Below are positions 44,601 to 58,100 of a stretch of DNA of 64,000 nt, piece by piece. This DNA is from Motacilla alba alba (taxonomy: Eukaryota; Chordata; Aves; Passeriformes; Motacillidae), in assembly GCF_015832195.1 (NCBI RefSeq), contig NC_052028.1, positions 2,027,501 to 2,091,500 of the forward strand, written 5' to 3'. The notes under the pieces were generated by a model. The model searched no databases and was not told where the DNA came from. It saw only the letters and a program-made list of their open reading frames with translations. Positions within the stretch are counted from its first letter, which is position 1, and every line of letters starts with the position of its first letter. The position numbers and the translations under genes are program-made.

Positions 44601-46456
44601 CAAACCACACAACTGGAAATCATAAGGCTCCTCCTGACTCATTTTCAGAGGGCCAGCAATAGCCCTGGGCATCAGCACAACACATGCCATGTCTCCACCA
44701 GGACCTCCTCACACACCACACACCCAGCACTCCCTCCTAACCCTTCACAGCTCCCGTGCTCAGCACAGACCTTCACAATTTAGAGAGACTCCATCAAAAG
44801 AAGAGTTGCTCGGAGAGTATCTCCTTCCTATTGCTACGATTTGACATCTCACCCTAGCCATGGGACAAGAAAAGCATTTATTACAGAGACATTTTCAAGA
44901 AACATGTCTATGGAAGTCTCTCCCTTTTTACCTACAAACATGAAAGAACCATCTTCAGATCATCAGAAGAACGAGACTCAAAGTCAACACCTGCAGAGTT
45001 GAAGAGCTCACAACACTCTGCTGGGTTATATAACTCAGAGTAGATGATCGACGCCGTTGTTTATAGACACTGAAAACACAGCTTGCAATTCCCATACAGC
45101 ATCAGGCATAAGTACAAAATTAAGCTTTGAAGTGACTCAGTTAGGATGACATGAAAACACTGAGCAAGAACCTCACAGGGTTCTCCATGCAGCTGGAATG
45201 CAGATCTTCTAGACAATTACTCTGGGGACATGAACCTCACATTGCTTCATCCTAGAGATAGGAGCTGGACAGGGAATGGAGGAAAACATTCCCGGGAGTC
45301 TTTCAGCAGACATTCACACACGGCTCACAGCACTCAGATTTCCAACCCTTCACACCATCCCTGGTGTCCCTTCACCCAAATATCTCAAAAACACGTGACA
45401 CTGGGGGCGCAGCTCCACAGACCATTTTTCTTCCCACCGCCAAGTTCACACAGCTCTCTGTACATCTCTGTGCTGTGCCAGCTGCATTTGCTGCTCACTG
45501 AAGTTCTCTGAAGAGACTTCTTGGGTCTCCAAGGAAAAGCCCAGCAGTCTCCAAGAGACACTGACTCAGTGAATATCTGCTCACAGGGAGCTATGACAAC
45601 CTTGTATCTCCTGCTGCACCTTCAATCTCTCCCTTCCCATCCACGCAATTCTCTTGCCACGCTAAATCTTTTCTAGCCAAGGCTCATCCAGCCCCATCTG
45701 ACAAAGCTCTACCTTAGAAAACAAGCACCAACCAAAGCAGTTCTGCCATTTCCTCCTGCAATTCCTCCTCCACATGCAGCCACCCTCAGGCTTTTCAAAG
45801 AGACACAACTTCAAGAGGATCCTTCATGTTCTTAACTGGCAGACATACATCATCAGAGACCACTTGTTGCCGGGTCCAATCCTCTCTTGGCGACACAACC
45901 AAAGCACGGATGATGCAAACACTATTCCTGCTGACCTTCACTGTGTATCATGGACAGTGATAATGGCCAAAAAGAACTTGCAGAGAGGTTCCACACAAAG
46001 CCAACAGCATTTGGTTCAAGACACATTCTACCGTATTCGAGCACATGTGCTCTTGGTAACACACAGGAGCCTGCTATAAAGTTGTATTTCTTAATAACGA
46101 GATTCATCCCTTCACAAGAGCTAAAGCTGACAGCAACACAGATTCTACAGAGCACAGCTGACACAGGGGAACCACACCTGGAACCGGATCAACACCCAAA
46201 CCTCCGACCTAACCAAGAGCCTGCCAGCAGCAGCCTTCGCTCTCTTTCCTTGTTCTCTAACTGGAAGGCTGAGGACCCACCCCATGTTCACATAACGACA
46301 GCAACGGGCACCAGCCTTCAGATTTCTCACCAAAGGAAACTTCACCAGGCTTTAAAGCAAAATCTCCTGATCGAGGCAGAGAACACGGCGGAGAAAGTGC
46401 TCGACAGCACGAGGAGAAAGCGTGGTGGAGAAAATCTGGACCGAAGAGAAACTCAC
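41693..46456 (-). other. PCDHG: Spacer between gamma-A (46457) and gamma-B (38830)
   Basis: About 4.8 kb without a supportable exon. Stretches match the equivalent spacer at 53.75-58.6 kb: for example GCTGCACCTGCACTCGGGCA near 43330 against CTCCACCTGCACTTGGACAA near 55218, and TTTCAGCAGACATTCACACAC near 45301 against TTTCAAGAGACCTTCACACAC near 57633. The spacer therefore belongs to the duplicated unit. The copies have diverged and differ by insertions. Confidence 0.65.
42215..42350 (-). mobile_element. Degraded CR1-like fragment
   Basis: CTTCTCTGGGCAATACCTGC, CTCACAACCCACATCAAG and AGTTCAAAGCATTTCTCTGC follow the order of the CR1 3' region in reverse complement. A matching relic lies at the equivalent place in the other spacer (about 54160-54290), so the insertion predates the duplication. 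Identification is tentative. Confidence 0.45.
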
Positions 46457-48901
46457 CGAGGGAGGGGTGGGATCCGCGGGGAGGGCGCCGGTAGGGTCCT
46501 CGTCCCCGAGCAGCGGCGCGGGCTCGTCGGGCGGCGGCCGGGCCGGGAGGGTGTCGCAGCAGGCGGCGGCCGAGAGGCGCAGCTGGCTCTTGCGCGAGTC
46601 GGCCGTGAGCGACACGTCGTGCGAGTAGGACTGCAGGAAGGCGCGCACGCCGTCGATGCCCACGAAGTGCGACACGGGCACGCCGCGCAAGGCGCCGCCG
46701 TCCGGCGGCAGCAGCTGGCGGCGGTGGCAGCGGCGCAGGCGCAGCGCCAGCAGCAGCAGCAGGAAGGCCACGAAGAGGCACGACACGGCGGCCACGGCCA
46801 GCACGAGCCAGCGCGTCAGGCTGGCGGCCGGCTCGCCCGGCGCCGCCGCCTCGTCGGCCGCGCTGCCCAGCTCGGCCAGCAGCTCGGCCACGCTCTCGGC
46901 CAGCACCACGCTCAGCGTGGCCGTGGCCGACAGCGCCGGCCGCCCGTGGTCCCGCACCAGCACCACCAGGCTGTGGCGCGCCGCGTCGCGGGCCAGCGGC
47001 GAGCGCGCCGTGCGCACCTCGCCGCTGTGCAGCCCCACGCGGAACAGCCCCGGCTCCGTGGCCTTGGCCAGCTCGTAGGACAGCCACGCGTTCTGCCCCG
47101 CGTCCGCGTCCACCGCCACCACCTTGGCCACCAGCGCGCCGGCCTCCGAGCGCCGCGGCGCCAGCTCCACGCCCGACCACGCGGCGCCCGAGCCCAGCGC
47201 CGCGGCCGCCGGCGGGTACAGCACCTGCGGCGCGTTGTCGTTCTCGTCCAGCACCTCCAGCCGCACCGACACGTTGCTGCCGAGCGCCGGCGCGCCGCCG
47301 TCCTCCGCACGCACCCACAGCTGCAGCTCGCGCAGCTGCTCGTAGTCCAAGGAGCGCAGCGCGTACAGCGCGCCCGTCTCCGCCTGCACCGACACGTACG
47401 ACGACAGCGGCGCGCCCCGCACCCGCCCCTCCGCCAGCCGGTAGCGCACGCGCGCGTTCTGCCCCCAGTCCGCGTCCGTGGCGCGCACCGTCAGCACCAG
47501 CGCGCCCGCCGCGTTGTTCTCCGCCAGCCGCGCGCTGTAGCGCTCCTCCGCGAACACCGGCGCGTTGTCGTTCACGTCCAGCACCCGCAGCGCCAGCACC
47601 GCGCTGCTCTGCAGCGCCGGCCGCCCGCCGTCGGCCGCCCGCACCGTCACGTTGTACTCCGACACCTGCTCCCGGTCCAGCTCTCTCGCTGTCACCACGC
47701 GGTAGTAATCGTCAAAAGACTTCTCCAGCCGGAACGGAACTTCTTTGTCGATCGAGCAGCGCACCTCGCCATTCGCCCCCGAGTCCCGGTCCTGCAATTG
47801 TAGCAGTGCAACCACCGTCCCCGAGGGGGCGTCTTCGGAAATCTCACTTAGCGATGACCGCACAGATATCACTGGTGCGTTATCGTTTATGTCTGTGACG
47901 CTGATCGTGACTTTGGCAGCGTCGAAAAGACCTCCCCCATCCCGAGCCTGCACCTCCAGTTCAAAGGACTCGGCTTCCTCGAAGTCCAGGCTCCGCAACA
48001 GACTGATCGCTCCACTCTCAGAGTCCACATGGAAAAAAGCTGTGTCCCCCTCTTTCTTCAAAGAGTATTTAATTTCCCCGTACAGCCCTTCGTCGGCGTC
48101 CGTAGCCGTCATGATCACAAGGGTGGAGCCCACGGGCACGTCCTCGGGCACACGCACCGTGTACTCCGCCTGGCTGAACACCGGCGCGTTGTCGTTCGCG
48201 TCCAGCACGGTCACGCGGATCCGAGCCGTGCCCGTCCGGGCCGGATCGCCGCCGTCCATCGCCCGCAGCACCAGCTCGTGAAACGCCGCCTCCTCCCGGT
48301 CCAGCGCCTTCGCCAGCACCAGCTCGGGACGCTGATCGCCGCCGGGGCCCGCCTGCACGGCCAGCGAGAAGTGCTCGTCACCGCTCAGCTCGTAGCTCTG
48401 CAGGGAATTCCGGCCCGAGTCCGGGTCGTGGGCCCTGGCAAGGGAAAACCGTGACCCGGGAGCTGTCGTCTCGCTAATCCTCTCTTCAACCTCACTTTCC
48501 TTGAAGCTCGGTGCGTTGTCGTTAATGTCCGTGATTTCCACTTCGATTCGGTAAACCTGCATCTGTCCCTCCACTATCAGCTCACAGCGCAGCACGCATT
48601 TCTCCACCAGCCGGCACAGCTGCTCTCTGTCGATCCTCTCTGCCGTCACTAAATGTCCCGTCTTCCCGTGCAAAGCGAAATACTTCGTCCTACCTTCGGA
48701 GACAATTTGAAAGCCGCGATCTCGGATCTCCGGTAATTTCAGCCCCAGGTCCTTGGCCACGTCGCCCACGAAGGAGCCCTTGGGCATCTCCTCGGGCACC
48801 GAGTAGCGCAGCTGCCCCCACGCCGCCTCCCACGCTGCCAGCAGCACGGCCCAGAGCAGAGCTCGCTGCCGCCGGCCCCAGCGCCTCCCCGCCGCGCACA
48901 T
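46457..48901 (-). CDS. PCDHGA: Protocadherin gamma-A-type variable exon
   Basis: The exon encodes 815 codons, MCAAGRRWGRRQRALLWAVL to the phase-0 donor CCCTCG|GTGAGT. Same architecture as the other gamma-A exons: signal peptide, six EC repeats, a membrane span with VAVAAVSC, and a tail with HFVGIDGVRAFLQSYS. It is distinguished by GLKLPEIRDRGFQIV in EC1, ESEVEERISETTAPG at the EC1-EC2 boundary, and an EC3 with GLYGEIKYSLKKEGDTAFFH. From late EC4 to the tail it is nearly identical to its paralogues, including silent positions. It forms one tandem unit with the gamma-B exon just upstream. Confidence 0.95.
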
Positions 48902-50889
48902 CGCCGCCGCGGCACCGCCGGCACCGCAACACCGCCGATCCAATCCCGCTGCCGCTCAATGCTCTCAGCTCCTGCACCGTGCGCAGCTGCCGCTGCCTCC
49001 GCCTGGCTGCACAATGGACCGGCACCGCGGGGACGATCGCGGACCGCACGTTCGGACAGGGAACGAGCGAGCGAGCGACTGAGCCGCTCCGCAGCGGGCG
49101 GGGCTGCGGCGCTCCGAGCTCCCTCTCGCTCCTCTCGGTCAACAGCGGCGCCCGCAGCCTCCTCCCGGCACTGCAGGCACCGAGCGCTGCCCGCCGCTGC
49201 CCGCCCTGCCTTGCTCCGCACAGGCGACAGTCGCCACGGACATGTCGCTTTTCGTCCAGCGCCGATCTCCTGCCTCCGCATTTCTCCAGCCGCTCTCTGC
49301 TTTCATCCTCCAGGCTATCACCTTCGGGAGGGCGGCAGAGGCATTCCGTGGGCGGGGTTCCTCAACCGCACGGGAAACTCATCAGTTATTAATGTCATTA
49401 TATCTAAAATAAAACTCTTTTTTCGAACTTTATCCTATAATTTATTGCTAGTCGTATCATTTTTTAAAAAGCGTCTTCAGCAAGAGGTTCTGAGAGAGAA
49501 AACGGGAAGAGATCATATCCCAAATAAACAGATACCAGTTCTTTAACACAAGCGGGATGAGGGCAATTGCATACTTCTTGAAGTCAGGGAGCCAATTGTT
49601 ACAGAATTGAATTACGGGTAAAAATAATGATGCAGCTGAAACTCTCAAAAGAAAGTTTCAGGACTTCAAATATTTATAATCTTCTCCAACGATACAACTA
49701 GTTCACCTTAGTTCATACAGATTTACATTTAATCAAATCACTGCCGGTTTCCTTTTTTCATTAATCATTGTGTGAAGCACTGAAGCTCGTTAGTCAACTA
49801 CTCATCTAACTATCTCTAATGGACGTTCGTACGTCAGGTGTACAAGTAAATAATTATGGGACCGGAGAACAAAAGTACAACAAGTGAAACTGTGCTGACC
49901 ACTACTCAATGTGCAAATGGGCTTGATTCAAGCGCCTAAACCCTCCTCTGGCCAATCCCCCTGATATGGCATCCCTTCATATCTCAGAGGTCTATCCTAG
50001 TAAACAGAAATGCAAACATTTGCTGATCTTGATATATTTGTGATCTACTAAAATACCCAACGTTTATGTGAAAAAATGATAGAAAAAAAAATCTCTGAAA
50101 CAGAAATCTTTCAACACTCTCACCAGTGTACGAAATAAAGATCATGAAGAGCAAAAGAGATCGAACTGCCTCAGCCAGGACACATAAAAGAAGCCATCAA
50201 GCCTCACTACTGCATTTCCTCCCGACAATCTCTTTTGTCACTCAGGATGAAGAACAGAACTTTCCATATTCGTTTTCTTGCTAAATATAACAGGGACAAA
50301 ACAATTTTAAAGAACGGGTTACGGTAAAGCTATACACGAGCTCGAAGCACACCCTTTCTGAACAAATCAATCAGGAAGGAAATATCTCCAACACTATATG
50401 TCAGTGCTTTCTATTTTTCCTTTTTCGTCCATTCCGTCATGCAGAATCTGCCATTCTCCTTCCACAGAACACCAATCTGCTTTCAATGTTGCTAACACAT
50501 TCTAGATTACAGAGCTGGAGTGCTGAAGACAAAACCTCGAGCCTGAAGCTGAACCTGTGACCAAGGAAGAACCAAGTGCTTCCTGCTCTCAGTGAACGGG
50601 GGATAGCCGTTCCTTACTTCAGTCCGTCACGGAGACAGGACTGTGCAACTGACGAAAACACGACCCCGAGAAACATGGAGGAACGCTGAGAAACGCCGCT
50701 ACGAGCCGAAAGGAGAGCAATAATCAAAGCCTGTCACGTGAAGCTGTGACCGAGATAAAATTCAAAACTTCCGCTGCTACGTGGGGATACAGATGACGAA
50801 TCCCCACTGACACCGCGCAGAGAATACCCGGGGAAAACAAAGACGATTCGGAAACTTTTAAAACCAGAAGAAGCGAACTCTTTACAGAC
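48902..50889 (-). other. PCDHG: Spacer between gamma-B (50890) and gamma-A (46457), one arm of a tandem duplication
   Basis: About 2 kb. The first 450 bases are GC-rich gamma-A promoter/5' UTR sequence; the rest is AT-rich. The whole spacer corresponds, with high identity, to 61085-63078, with the same order of landmarks, such as GTTCACCTTAGTTCATACAG and GGAACGCTGAGAAACGCCGC. No exon. Confidence 0.8.
49243..49263 (-). promoter_or_regulatory. PCDHGA: Conserved gamma-A upstream block (candidate CSE)
   Basis: TGTCGCTTTTCGTCCAGCGCC on the plus strand, about 340-360 bases upstream of the start codon and at the same spacing as in the other gamma-A genes. It contains the CGCT core on both strands. 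Confidence 0.5.
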
Positions 50890-53355
50890 CTGCGGTGCAT
50901 CCGGGTCGGCCGGCGGCTCTCCCACAAGAAGGTTACTGCTCGGGCTCGGCTTGTGGCAGGAATCCCCGCCCAGAAGCTCCTCCGCCGACAGGATGGGCAC
51001 CGGCGGCGGCGGCGGCCAAGCGGCCTCGGGCGGGGCGCGGGCCGGCGGCGCCACGCACAGGTTGTAGGAGTAGGGCAAGGTGCCCTCGCAGAAGTCGGCC
51101 GGGAAGGCGGCGCCGGCCAGCGAGAAGCGCTGCGCGCCCAGGCAGCGCAGCACGGCGGGCGGCCCGGCCCGGCGCAGCCGCGCCAGCACGGCCAGCGCCA
51201 CGCTCAGCACCAAGAGCGCCGACAGCAGCGCCAGCGCCAGCACCAGGTAGAACTGCAGCTCGGCCGCCGCCGCCGCCTCGGCGCCCGCCGGCCGCTCGCT
51301 CAGCTCCGGCAGCGCCTCCTGCAAGCTCTCGGCCAGCACCACGTGCAGCGTGGCCGTGGCCGACAGCGCCGGCTGCCCGTGGTCCTTCACCACGGCCACC
51401 ACACGCTGCTTGGCCGCGTCCCGCTCGGACACGGCGCGCGCCGTGCGCACCTCGCCGCTGTGCAGCCCCACGCGGAACAGCGCCGGCTCCGACGCCGCCA
51501 CCAGCTCGTACGACAGCCACGCGTTGCGCCCCGCGTCCGCGTCCACCGCCACCACCTTGGCCACCAGGTAGCCGGCCTCGGCCGAGCGCGGCACCACCTC
51601 GAAAGGCGCCGCCGCCCCTCCCGCCGCCGCCTCTCCCGCCGCCGCCGGCCACAGCACCCTGGGCGCGTTGTCGTTGCGGTCCAGCACGAAGACGCGCACC
51701 GTGGCCGTGGAGCTGCGCGCCGGCGAGCCGCCGTCCTGCGCCCGCACGGCCACCGCGAACTCGCGGCACCGCTCGTAGTCCAAGGAGCGCTGCGCGTACA
51801 GCGCGCCGCTCCGCGCCTCCACCGACACGAGCGGCGCCGCGCCCGCCGCGCCCGCGCTGCCGCCCGCCAGCCAGTAGCTCACGCGCCCGTTGGCGCCCGC
51901 GTCCGCGTCCCGCGCCTGCACGCGCAGCACCAGCGCGCCCGCCGCGTTGTTCTCCGCCACGTACGCGCTGTACGCCGCCTCCTCGAACACCGGCGCGTTG
52001 TCGTTCACGTCCGACACCTCCAGCACCAGCTCCCTGCTGCTCCGCAGCGCCGGCCTGCCCCGGTCCCGGGCCACCACCGTCACGCGGTGCTCGCACGCCT
52101 GCTCGCGGTCCAGCGCGCTCGCCGTCACCACCTTGTACGAGCCGCCCGACGACGCCACCAGCGACAGCGGCGCCTCGCCCAACAGCTCGCACGACACCTG
52201 ACCGTTCTCGCCCGAATCAGGATCGTTCACGTTCAGCACGGCCACCACGGTGCCCACCGGAGCGTCCTCGGGCACGGGACTCGAGAGTGAAAGAATCGTG
52301 ATCTCGGGCGCGTTGTCGTTCTCGTCTATGATGTCGATCTGCACCTTGCAGTGTGATACCAAACCCCCGCCATCCCTCGCCTCCAGGCCAAAGACGTATT
52401 TGCTCTTCTCCTCGAAATCGAGGGGACCCGCCGTCCTCACCGCCCCAGTTTCCCGTTCGACAGTGAACAGCGCACTGATAGCGTCAGGGACATTGCCGAA
52501 GGAATAGGACACCTGCCCGTTTGTGCCAGCGTCTGCATCCTTCGCCTGAACCTGCAGTACCAGTGACCCCGCTGGTAAATTCTCTGCCACTCGCGCCTCG
52601 TAGACGCTTTTGCTGAACACGGGTGGGTTGTCATTGGCGTCTGTGACGTTGATGAGAACCTGGACAGTCCCGGATCTCGCAGGTTCCCCACCGTCCACTG
52701 CCGTCAACACCAGCTCAAAGGAACTCTGCTTCTCCCGGTCCAAGGCTCTGTCCAGCACCAATTCTGGTTGCTTGCCTCCGTCAGGGCTCTCTTTTAAGGC
52801 CAGTGAGAAGGACGGGCTGCTGGTTAGTTGGTAAGTCAACAGCGAATTCCTTCCCACATCAGCGTCTCGTGCCGTCTCCAGTGGAAAACGAGCACCGGGA
52901 AGCGTCAATTCTGTGATTTCCAGTTCCAGAGCAGCCTTGCTGAAGACCGGGGAATTGTCATTCACATCCTCAATAGCCACGTCGACGTGGAAGACGTTCA
53001 GCGGGTTGTGCACCAGCGCCTCGAAGCTGACGGAGCAGGTCGCCGAGTCGCCGCACATCTCCTCCCGGTCCAGCCTCTCGTTCACGTACAGGTTCCCGTT
53101 CTCCTCATTCACCGTGAAGTATTTCAGCTGCTTCTTGCCGGCAGACGCCACCTGCAGCTTGCGCGCCGGCAGCTCGTCGGCGCTGAGCCCCAGGTCCCGC
53201 GCCAGCGGCCCCACGAGCGAGCCTCTGCCCAGCTCCTCGGCGATGGCGTAGCGGACCCGCTCGGCCGCCGCCCGGCAGCACACGCACAGCAGCACCGCGG
53301 CCAGCAGCGCTCGCCCGCCGCCCGGCCCGCGCCTCTGCCGCCGCCTCCCCGCCAT
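50890..53355 (-). CDS. PCDHGB: Protocadherin gamma-B-type variable exon
   Basis: The exon encodes 822 codons from [20 protein letters not shown] to the phase-0 end CCGCAG|GTCTGT. EC1 contains the [14 protein letters not shown] version found in the 28697 exon, not the shorter LSDEKQYFTV of the 38830 exon. Later text shares [20 protein letters not shown] with the 38830 copy, so EC-sized segments are mosaic among paralogues. The tail has [14 protein letters not shown]. The polyalanine run after LWP has only three residues. Six EC repeats, membrane span and expected role are as for the other gamma-B exons. Confidence 0.94.
51638..51648 (-). repeat. PCDHGB: Short GCC run coding polyalanine
   Basis: Only three alanines follow LWP here, against eight in the other gamma-B copies. 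The difference is a whole number of GCC triplets, so the frame is kept. Confidence 0.8.
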
Positions 53356-54159
53356 TCTCCGCCCGCCGCGCTCGCCGCGCTCCTGCCTCCTGCCGCCGCC
53401 CCGCCGCCCTTCCAGCCGCTCTCGCCGCCCGCCGCCGACACCGCCGAAAGGCACCGAGCTCGGCGCGCCGCCTCTCGCCGCCTCTCGCCGCCGCTGCTGC
53501 GGCCGCTGCCGCTGCCGCTGTGGCCGGCGCCGGGCGAGCGAGCAGCCTGCGGGGGCAGGACGCTGCGGCGGCGGCGGCGGCGGCTCCAGCGCCGCTCGGC
53601 GGCGGCCAACAGCGACACCCGGAGGCGCCGCCGCGCCGCTGCAGCCGCCCGATGGCCGCGCTCGGCGGGGCCCGGCTTTGGGCGCGGCTCAGCGGCTGCA
53701 CCGGCCCCGGCGCCGCTCCCCGCTGCCAAACGCCCGCGCAGAAGCTCTGTCCTTATGCGACACCGAAGGAGATAAAATCTGAGAAGGCGATTTTGGTACT
53801 TTTAGATCATCTCCCTTTGCCGCAGTGAATAACCAGAAGCAAATATTTATGGCAGAGTAATAAAGTCACCTACTGTTATTAAAATGAAGGTACAACTATT
53901 AGAAAAAGATGCGACAGTACCGGTGGGGAAGACTTTAAAAGCTCTTTAGTACTCTGGGATATTTCTATTAGTTATAATAATCGGGAAAAATACCTAGAAG
54001 GGAATAGTTGCAGTAGTGTGGAATAGTCAATAATATTCAGATCACATGGAAGGAAAAGTCATTTCCATCTTGTCATGGTTTGGGTGTGAAGGAATCTTCA
54101 TGGTCAGGTAGTCCACACCTCACTACTCGGGTTTCTCAAAGCCCTGAACTCTTTCAAAC

Positions 54160-54290
54160 AGGGTATATCAATATCTTCTCTGGGGAACACGTTCCTATTT
54201 CTCACCACCCTCAATGAAAAACATGATACCAGGCTAAACCCACCTCCTCTCAGATTCAAACCAGTGACCTTATCCTATCAAGATGGGCCC
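54160..54290 (-). mobile_element. Degraded CR1-like fragment
   Basis: TTCTCTGGGGAACACGTTCC, TTTCTCACCACCCTCAATGA and CAGTGACCTTATCCTATCAA follow the CR1 3' region order in reverse complement. The matching relic at about 42215-42350 lies at the equivalent place in the other spacer. Confidence 0.5.
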
Positions 54291-54496
54291 TATCAGAAGT
54301 CTCTCTCCAGAACTCTTTTTCTCATTCTACATAGTAAACATCACAGTAAGTTCTTCCCAGCACCTTTTCCCCTCAGGCTGAAGGGCTTCCCTCTGCCCAT
54401 CTGTGTGGCAGAGATGTTCCATCCCTTTGACACGTTCTGGTGTCCTTCTCTGGACATACTCTGACAGGTCTCACAATAGCACAGTGAAGACAGAAA

Positions 54497-55180
54497 ATCA
54501 CAGAATCACAGAAGGATAAGGCTGGAGGGACCTTCAGGGTCATCGAGTCCAACCCATGCCCTAACGCCTCAACTAAACCAGAGCACCCAGTGCCACATCC
54601 AGTCTTGTTTTAAACACATCCAGGGATGGTGACTGCACCACCTCCACAGGCAGACACCTCCGGTACTTGATCATTCTTTACATTAAAAACTTCCTTGCTA
54701 ACATCCAGCCTGTATTTCCCTTGGCTCAGCTTAAGACTCTCTTGCTTGTTCTGTCAGCTGCTGCTCCCTTGTCCTGCTGGCCCCACTCTTTGTTACGCAG
54801 CCCAGAATGGGACTGACTTCCTGGCCTGCAAGAACTCCCTGCCAGCTCATATCCCATTTGTCACCCACCAGGACCCCGAGTCCTCCTCCTCAGGGCAGCT
54901 CTCCATCCCCCAAGTTTGTACTGCAAGGGGATTGCCCTGACCCAGGAGCATGATTCTGCACTCCACCTTGTTGAACTTAATGAGGCTGACATGAGTCCAC
55001 TCCTCCAGACTGCCCAGGTCCCTGCGGATGACATCCCATCCTTCTGCTCAAGCTGCGGCACCACTGAGCTTGGTGCCAGCTGCAAAGCTGTAGAGAGCAC
55101 CCTCACCCCAATCAGCCGGGTCACTGATAAAGATACTGAACGTATCGGTCCAAGGACAGGCCCTTGAAGACCCCACCCAT
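54497..55180 (-). mobile_element. CR1 LINE fragment, about 0.7 kb
   Basis: It starts with TCACAGAATCACAGAAGGAT, the inverted CR1 terminal repeat, then CTGGAGGGACCTTCAGGGTC and ATCGAGTCCAACCCATGCCC. It continues through CACCACCTCCACAGGCAGAC, TTGTCACCCACCAGGACCCC, CACCTTGTTGAACTTAATGA and CTGATAAAGATACTGAACGT, all in CR1 order on the minus strand. It has no counterpart of similar quality in the other spacer, so it probably inserted after the duplication. Confidence 0.85.
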
Positions 55181-58100
55181 GGGGAGTTTCCAGCTGGGCA
55201 TTGAGATATTTGAGCTCCACCTGCACTTGGACAACAGGAACAGGTGGGACCTTCCATGTGAGATCAGATACCCTGAGGTCACGCTCAAAACAACAAGCAA
55301 AGCAAGAGGTACTTCCTGAGCAGAAGCAAAATGATTCGGATGGTACACATCTAATTTCATTTTATGAAGTCATTATCAGCTCTCATGTGTAGTTTTTCCA
55401 TAATGCGCCCCGTTAACTCCCCTACAAATAAAATTCTCTCAATGTAAACACTTTATAATGGGCCTTGTTTGTATGAGAAGATATGAGAGAGTCCTTTTTA
55501 GATTTTTCTTAATTTTCTTCACACCAAAAATCCTGGTTTAGGTGATTGAATACAGTTTTTGCTGCTAAAAAATCCTTGCATCTTCTAAAGCAAAATGCCT
55601 TTTCTCCAGAAACAGGCAAAATGAACCATGACTTCCAGAAACAAAGGCCTGAAAGGAAGTGTAATTACACCTGTGAAGATACCGTGTACCATCATGCTCC
55701 AGGGACACAGAGATGGATAGAGGAGGATTCTCACAAGCCATCAACAATCACAAGCCATGCTACCCAGACATCCTTGTTCCACCTTCACACGTTCTAATAC
55801 CTCCTTGTCATTGCCTTTCAAAACAGGGAAATCGGGATCGTAACAGAAATGGCCTTGGCATCAGGCATGAAACCAAACCACTGCTCATCCAGAAACACAT
55901 TGGCCTATCCATGTTCCTCGTTCCGAGCTTGTCCCTCACCTTCCTCGCTCTGCATTCACAACTTTTAGTTGCACTATGGTCAGTAAACAACAGTTGGCTG
56001 GACGGCAGCCACAAGCAGAATAACGTGCAATCCAGTGATATTCTTGGGAAATATAAATGTATCAAAGCCTTTCGACTGGCAGCTGAACACCTCCATGGGT
56101 GAACACAGATAAGAACAAGTCCCACCACCTGATAATCTGAACAGATCTCTACTTGCAGGGACTATCAGCCAAACCAAGGCCTACTTGTGGAACATAAGAA
56201 ACAAGGAAGGAACAGGAAAGCCACAGAAGTTAAGAACCATGGCTTAACAGTTCAGACTTTGTCAAGTGGAGCAGGTACACAAGAAGCATCGTCTACCTTG
56301 CAAAAAGTACACAGGAGGATCACTCGGGACTTTACACCAAAGATCACAGGCATGGCTCTCTAAGTTCTTTGGAAAACAAGAAAAGTGCACAGAACCAAAA
56401 CTATGGGAATAAAAATAGGGGAATTTCAATGTTTATACCAACCTCCCAGACAGTTCAAACTACGCCACAGCAAACTCTTATCTGCCCTGTCTCTGTGTGA
56501 CACAAAACTTCAGTGTGCTCAAACATCACCCAACAGAGACCACTTTGCAAACAGACACTGTCAAAGACACGTTTCCCACACAACTTCTCCTCATGGAGAA
56601 TAAGGATCACAGCCCAGATCCACACAGGTGAACTTCTCTGCTCACACTCATCTCAAGCAATGTTCAACATTCAAGACCCCAAATCAGAATTTCCTATCAA
56701 AACTATCCTCCCGTGCCCACATTCTCCACACACAAACAGTTTAAATCCTAACAAAATGTCAGCAGTTACTTCAGACGAGCAAGATCCATCAGAAACCTCT
56801 GAAGGCTGGTCAAGGCTGCGGAAAGCTCAGTACACCTAAGACAAGATTTTACCTCACAGTCTTACAAGGATGTACACCTGGAAAAGGGACACTTCTTAGA
56901 CACAGAATCTCTGAGGCATGTTTGCATTTCCATGGGTGTGTCTGCAGACAAGTTCATCATCTCTGTATCATTCTGGGGTACAGGAGAAGGGGAATTCCCT
57001 CAGTCACACAGGCCTTGGCACTAGGATTGCTGTGAAAGCACACCAAGCCAAGCGGAGCATGCGAGCCCCTCCTTTCCTGCTCTGAGGCCAATCTCTCACT
57101 GATCTTCCACTGACTTCTCACCATGAATATTTGTCAAGAAAGAGTATTTCTCAGAGCGATGTTCTGCAGATAAACATCCATGAAAGTCTTTTACTTTAGA
57201 TCTGAAAACATGAAAAGCACATACAGGTCAAACAGACAACTCCACCAGATGTCATCTTCCACACACTCTCAGAGACAAAGGCCCACCTTTAGCTCACTAC
57301 AACGAATTAACGCATGCACAGTGGAAGGGATCATCCCCATACAGCTCTAGATTATGGCCCTCAGAGTAGCTACATAACTCCAGCATTTATTAAGGATTTA
57401 GTGAAGTGTTTGATCTTCCCCAATATTCCATTATGGTACGTGTTACACATTTAGGCTGTTAGTTAAGATTGATGAAAAGATGCAAACGCACAGGGAGAAC
57501 CTCCCAGGGCTCCCTGTACAGGTGGAATAAGATGTCATCCAGCTCAACACTTTGGGATGATCAAACTCACATTGCATGGTGCTGCAACCAGGCCCTGGTC
57601 AGGGAAAAGAGCAAACCATATTTCCTGTGTCTTTCAAGAGACCTTCACACACAGCTCCCAGGACTCTTATCTCCAGCCCTCTCAACTTGCATAGGGTCCT
57701 CTGAACTTCAGAAACTGCAAGAACATGTAATAAAAATCCCAGATGCACTGAAAATAAATCCGGTACTGTGCACCAAGATCAGGCCATGGATATTCACCAG
57801 GAGAGGAAGTACCTCCCTCAGCAAGCTTCAATGCCTTAGTATTTCAGTAGCAGGTACTCAAGCAAGGTGTCTAGCTGGTAAAAAGTCAAGAGAACATTCA
57901 CTCTGGATGTCACACAAAAGACCACCACCACTGCTTCCCTGTGGAATTTCTTTGGACAATAGAAGAAGGGGAAATAAACATAACCACTACTGTAGGCCTC
58001 GTTCAAAAGCTAAGACAAACTGAACTTGTACATCACCTTTACATATTTCAGTTATTTCTAATCACACCAGAGCACATGTTTTTAGTTGCTCTATCTTCAT

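Noticed and set aside
34878..47803. Very long plus-strand open frames opposite the gamma-A and gamma-B exons (up to about 660 codons)
   Set aside because: They are arginine/histidine/alanine-rich antisense shadows caused by the extreme GC content; all cadherin motifs are on the minus strand.
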